From contig CM022666.1 of NCBI GenBank assembly GCA_012295275.1, positions 13,828,106-13,880,605 of the forward strand: DNA of 52,500 nucleotides, written 5' to 3'. Below the pieces are notes generated by a model. It was not told where the DNA came from. It was given only the letters and a program-made list of their open reading frames with translations, and searched no databases. The DNA comes from Chrysomallon squamiferum. Taxonomy: Eukaryota > Mollusca > Gastropoda > Neomphalida > Peltospiridae. Positions 51,962 through 52,500 of the stretch are shown piece after piece. How positions within the stretch are numbered: the stretch's first letter is position 1; each line of letters opens with the position of its first letter. A program made the translations under genes and the position numbers.

Positions 51962-52050
51962 TTTTTTTTTTTTTTCAGACAATGACCAATACTCTGGACA
52001 CACTGACCAGAGATGAGGATGCCTATGTGGAAATGATTGAAGAAAAACAT
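38235..52050 (+). CDS. CCDC39: CCDC39, coiled-coil axonemal ruler protein (3' end beyond window)
   Basis: Gene-level entry. Exons 1-18: 38235-38336, 39790-39909, 40519-40665, 41282-41440, 42253-42345, 42858-42986, 43652-43843, 44244-44347, 45160-45397, 45932-46021, 46605-46769, 47390-47527, 48024-48140, 48596-48735, 49316-49391, 50517-50676, 51212-51321, 51979-52050. All acceptors are AG, and all donors are GT except that of exon 17. That is 784 codons against about 940 for vertebrate CCDC39, so the last part lies outside. The protein is almost all coiled coil and matches the family in blocks such as [60 protein letters not shown] and [15 protein letters not shown]39 with CCDC40 sets the 96-nm repeat of motile cilia and anchors inner dynein arms and the nexin-dynein regulatory complex. 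The Met start is followed by [18 protein letters not shown], matching the family N terminus. Confidence 0.95.
38587..38600. promoter_or_regulatory. Weak X-box-like site, CCDC39 intron 1
   Basis: GTTGCTATGGAAAT matches the palindromic X-box at 11 of 14 positions, about 350 nt after the ATG. Weak match, plausible location for a ciliary gene. Confidence 0.25.
39790..39909 (+). CDS. CCDC39: CCDC39 exon 2
   Basis: Residues 35-74, phase 0; acceptor tgtctag, donor gtatgt. [12 protein letters not shown] aligns with the vertebrate segment without a gap from exon 1. Confidence 0.9.
40519..40665 (+). CDS. CCDC39: CCDC39 exon 3
   Basis: Residues 75-123, phase 0; acceptor ttctccag, donor gtatgt. Heptad-type Glu/Lys/Leu pattern, with [14 protein letters not shown] aligning to the family. 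Confidence 0.9.
41282..41440 (+). CDS. CCDC39: CCDC39 exon 4
   Basis: Residues 124-176, phase 0; acceptor gtttcag, donor gtacag. It holds [17 protein letters not shown], one of the most conserved CCDC39 blocks. GC content is far above the flanking introns. Confidence 0.95.
42253..42345 (+). CDS. CCDC39: CCDC39 exon 5
   Basis: Residues 177-207, phase 0; acceptor gttacag, donor gtaaac. [20 protein letters not shown] continues the coiled coil. Confidence 0.9.
42577..42643. repeat. (AG)n in CCDC39 intron 5
   Basis: About 30 units. Confidence 0.95.
42858..42986 (+). CDS. CCDC39: CCDC39 exon 6
   Basis: Residues 208-250, phase 0; acceptor gttcag, donor gtaaat. [20 protein letters not shown] and [13 protein letters not shown] match the family. 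Confidence 0.92.
43652..43843 (+). CDS. CCDC39: CCDC39 exon 7
   Basis: Residues 251-314, phase 0; acceptor aatacag, donor gtagtc. [20 protein letters not shown] and [13 protein letters not shown] match the family. Confidence 0.92.
44244..44347 (+). CDS. CCDC39: CCDC39 exon 8
   Basis: Residues 315-348 plus two bases, phase 2 at the end; acceptor ccaacag, donor gtaagt. [19 protein letters not shown] matches the family. Confidence 0.9.
44685..45112. repeat. (GTA)n/(GTG)n imperfect tract in CCDC39 intron 8
   Basis: Trinucleotide array with internal larger units such as GGTGGTGGTGTTGGTGCTAG. Confidence 0.9.
45160..45397 (+). CDS. CCDC39: CCDC39 exon 9
   Basis: Completes Lys349 with its first A, then residues 350-428; acceptor gtttcag, donor gtgagt. 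[15 protein letters not shown] and KKMQEL match the family. Confidence 0.92.
45823..45928. repeat. (TTTC)n then (TTTA)n at the exon 10 acceptor
   Basis: The repeat supplies the pyrimidine-rich tract of the acceptor. Confidence 0.9.
45932..46021 (+). CDS. CCDC39: CCDC39 exon 10
   Basis: Residues 429-458, phase 0. The acceptor tract is supplied by a (TTTA)n run ending atttcag; donor gtacat. [16 protein letters not shown] is highly conserved. Confidence 0.92.
46310..46530. repeat. (TTTA)n imperfect tract, CCDC39 intron 10
   Basis: Tetranucleotide repeat with TTTG and TTAC variants. Confidence 0.9.
46605..46769 (+). CDS. CCDC39: CCDC39 exon 11
   Basis: Residues 459-513, phase 0; acceptor cctag, donor gtttgt. 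[20 protein letters not shown] aligns to the family. Confidence 0.92.
47390..47527 (+). CDS. CCDC39: CCDC39 exon 12
   Basis: Residues 514-559, phase 0; acceptor atttcag, donor gttact. [16 protein letters not shown] aligns to the family. Confidence 0.9.
48024..48140 (+). CDS. CCDC39: CCDC39 exon 13
   Basis: Residues 560-598, phase 0; acceptor tttttag, donor gtaagt. [17 protein letters not shown] aligns to the family. Confidence 0.9.
48596..48735 (+). CDS. CCDC39: CCDC39 exon 14
   Basis: Residues 599-644 plus two bases, phase 2; acceptor cattcag, donor gtaaga. [19 protein letters not shown] and [12 protein letters not shown] align to the family. Confidence 0.92.
48886..49165. mobile_element. 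Perfect 53-bp inverted repeat around two direct repeats, mariner-like ends
   Basis: 48886-48938 and 49113-49165 are exact reverse complements (53 of 53 by eye). Both flank (TA)n runs. Between them the block starting GTACTCAGGGCATTTTTATT occurs twice (from about 48966 and 49042). The inner edge reads CAGGGTACACCAAAAGTTAT, resembling Tc1/mariner ends, but those edges face inward. It lies in CCDC39 intron 14. Confidence 0.6.
49316..49391 (+). CDS. CCDC39: CCDC39 exon 15
   Basis: Completes Arg645 and runs to residue 670; acceptor tcttag, donor gtacac. [20 protein letters not shown], followed by YYVIK, is almost unchanged across animals. Confidence 0.95.
49641..49736. mobile_element. Mariner-like terminal fragment with internal direct repeat
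   Basis: TACAGGGTGGTCCAAAAGTA followed by GGTGGACAGTA resembles a mariner terminal inverted repeat next to TA. TCCAAAAGTAGGTGGAC recurs about 64 nt downstream in the same orientation (from 49715). No transposase frame is present. It lies in CCDC39 intron 15. Confidence 0.4.
49821..49837. repeat. Short telomere-like (AACCCT)n
   Basis: AACCCTAACCCTAACCC, nearly three units of the common animal telomere repeat, in CCDC39 intron 15. Confidence 0.7.
50030..50510. repeat. (ATT)n/(ACT)n tract up to exon 16
   Basis: Imperfect at first, pure ATT from about 50457 to 50508, directly before the acceptor. Confidence 0.9.
50517..50676 (+). CDS. CCDC39: CCDC39 exon 16
   Basis: Residues 671-723 plus one base, phase 1; acceptor catcag directly after an (ATT)n array, donor gtaagt. 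[19 protein letters not shown] matches the family. Confidence 0.95.
51212..51324 (+). CDS. CCDC39: CCDC39 exon 17, in-frame TGA at the expected donor
   Basis: Acceptor gtcgtag ending at 51211; residues 724-760 ending [13 protein letters not shown], then TGA at 51322-51324. The family protein continues directly into the sequence found in exon 18, so a donor is expected after 51318 or 51321. The observed bases are CATCAT then TGAGTT. One extra G before TGAGTT would give a perfect gtgagt donor in the right phase. AATAAA lies at 51652-51657, so a short isoform ending here is the alternative. Confidence 0.85.
51335..51597. repeat. (CA)n array, CCDC39 intron 17
   Basis: About 250 bp of CA with CAGA interruptions, starting 10 nt after the exon 17 stop. 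Confidence 0.95.
51652..51657 (+). promoter_or_regulatory. Candidate polyadenylation signal AATAAA after CCDC39 exon 17
   Basis: AATAAA 328 nt after the in-frame TGA of exon 17. It would serve a truncated transcript if the donor is really absent. Confidence 0.3.
51879..51976. repeat. (ATT)n plus poly-T at the exon 18 acceptor
   Basis: About 27 ATT units, then poly-T serving as the pyrimidine tract. Confidence 0.95.
51979..52050 (+). CDS. CCDC39: CCDC39 exon 18
   Basis: Acceptor poly-T then cag ending at 51978, donor gtaagt at 52051; 24 codons, phase 0. [20 protein letters not shown] matches the family segment after RELQED. Later exons are outside the window. Confidence 0.9.
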
Positions 52051-52316
52051 GTAAGTGTTTGTTTATTTTTATTTTTTTAATAAAATATAACACAGATTAA
52101 TCATTTACCTTGACTTCAATACATCTTACCTGATCAGTCTAACCTCAGAGACAATATTAATGACTTGTCACCATCATTACTTACTTTAAATATCAGCTAT
52201 TTTAATTTTCTGGCAGTTGGTGGATTTGTCAGCTTCTGGTGCAGTTTAAACCAAAAAAGAAATTAAACATGTACATGTTTTTAAAAACTACTACCTTTTG
52301 ACCTTGTTTAAGTGTT

Positions 52317-52330
52317 GTTGTCATAGCAAC
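52317..52330. promoter_or_regulatory. X-box-like palindrome (candidate RFX site), CCDC39 intron 18
   Basis: GTTGTCATAGCAAC differs at two positions from the palindromic RFX X-box GTTGCCATGGCAAC. RFX factors drive ciliary genes such as CCDC39. The intronic position far from the start makes the role uncertain. Confidence 0.3.
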
Positions 52331-52500
52331 AGTATTTCGTTTCAATAAAATTGTAATAATAATGTAATAATAAAAATAATTTCAATTTAATTTTAATAAT
52401 ATTAATTTTAATAATTTTTATGAAATGTTCAACAGTAATAATAATAATAAATAATAGTTTAATTTAAAAACAGTAATTCTTTGATTTTGGATAGATATTA

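Overview
The window is eukaryotic nuclear DNA: small exons with GT/AG borders, long AT-rich introns and very dense microsatellites ((TC)n, (ATT)n, (GTA)n, (GT)n, (TTTA)n). The gene families point to an invertebrate animal with cilia. A fucolectin-type domain joined to many MEGF/Draper-type EGF repeats is typical of molluscs and other lophotrochozoans, so a mollusc is the best guess. This is inference from gene content; no species marker is present.

About 5.2-17.0 kb (+ strand): a multi-exon receptor gene whose 5' end is not found. Order: a short EGF-like exon, a fucolectin-like (FTP) domain on two exons, eight EGF-like exons, a short juxtamembrane exon, a transmembrane exon, then two candidate last exons. 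The acceptors of both last exons are in the same phase. One would give a tail of about 40 residues, the other about 175. EGF exon E runs into TGA where its splice donor should be and has AATAAA about 320 nt downstream, so a soluble form is possible. All exon joins before the transmembrane exon are phase 1, so exons can be skipped without frame loss.

About 17-38 kb: mostly repeats and non-coding islands around one intronless minus-strand gene (22848-24002). It encodes a type II membrane or secreted divergent kinase of the PKDCC/VLK family. The interval also holds a 196-bp TA-flanked inverted repeat (MITE-like), a minisatellite of about 20 copies of a 45-bp unit carrying TAATTAA cores, and several repeat-free islands that may be regulatory.

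About 38.2-52.5 kb (+ strand): CCDC39, the coiled-coil axonemal ruler protein. Eighteen coding exons (784 codons) are resolved from the ATG; the gene runs off the right edge. Seventeen join cleanly, with frame kept and protein matching the family throughout. The exception is exon 17, which reads into TGA at the expected donor although the next conserved exon is intact 657 nt further on. Introns 14 and 15 hold a perfect 53-bp inverted repeat and mariner-like terminal sequences.

The three genes have no evident shared pathway. The most interesting signals are the alternative ends of the FTP/MEGF receptor and the two exons (one in each multi-exon gene) that reach a stop where a donor is expected.
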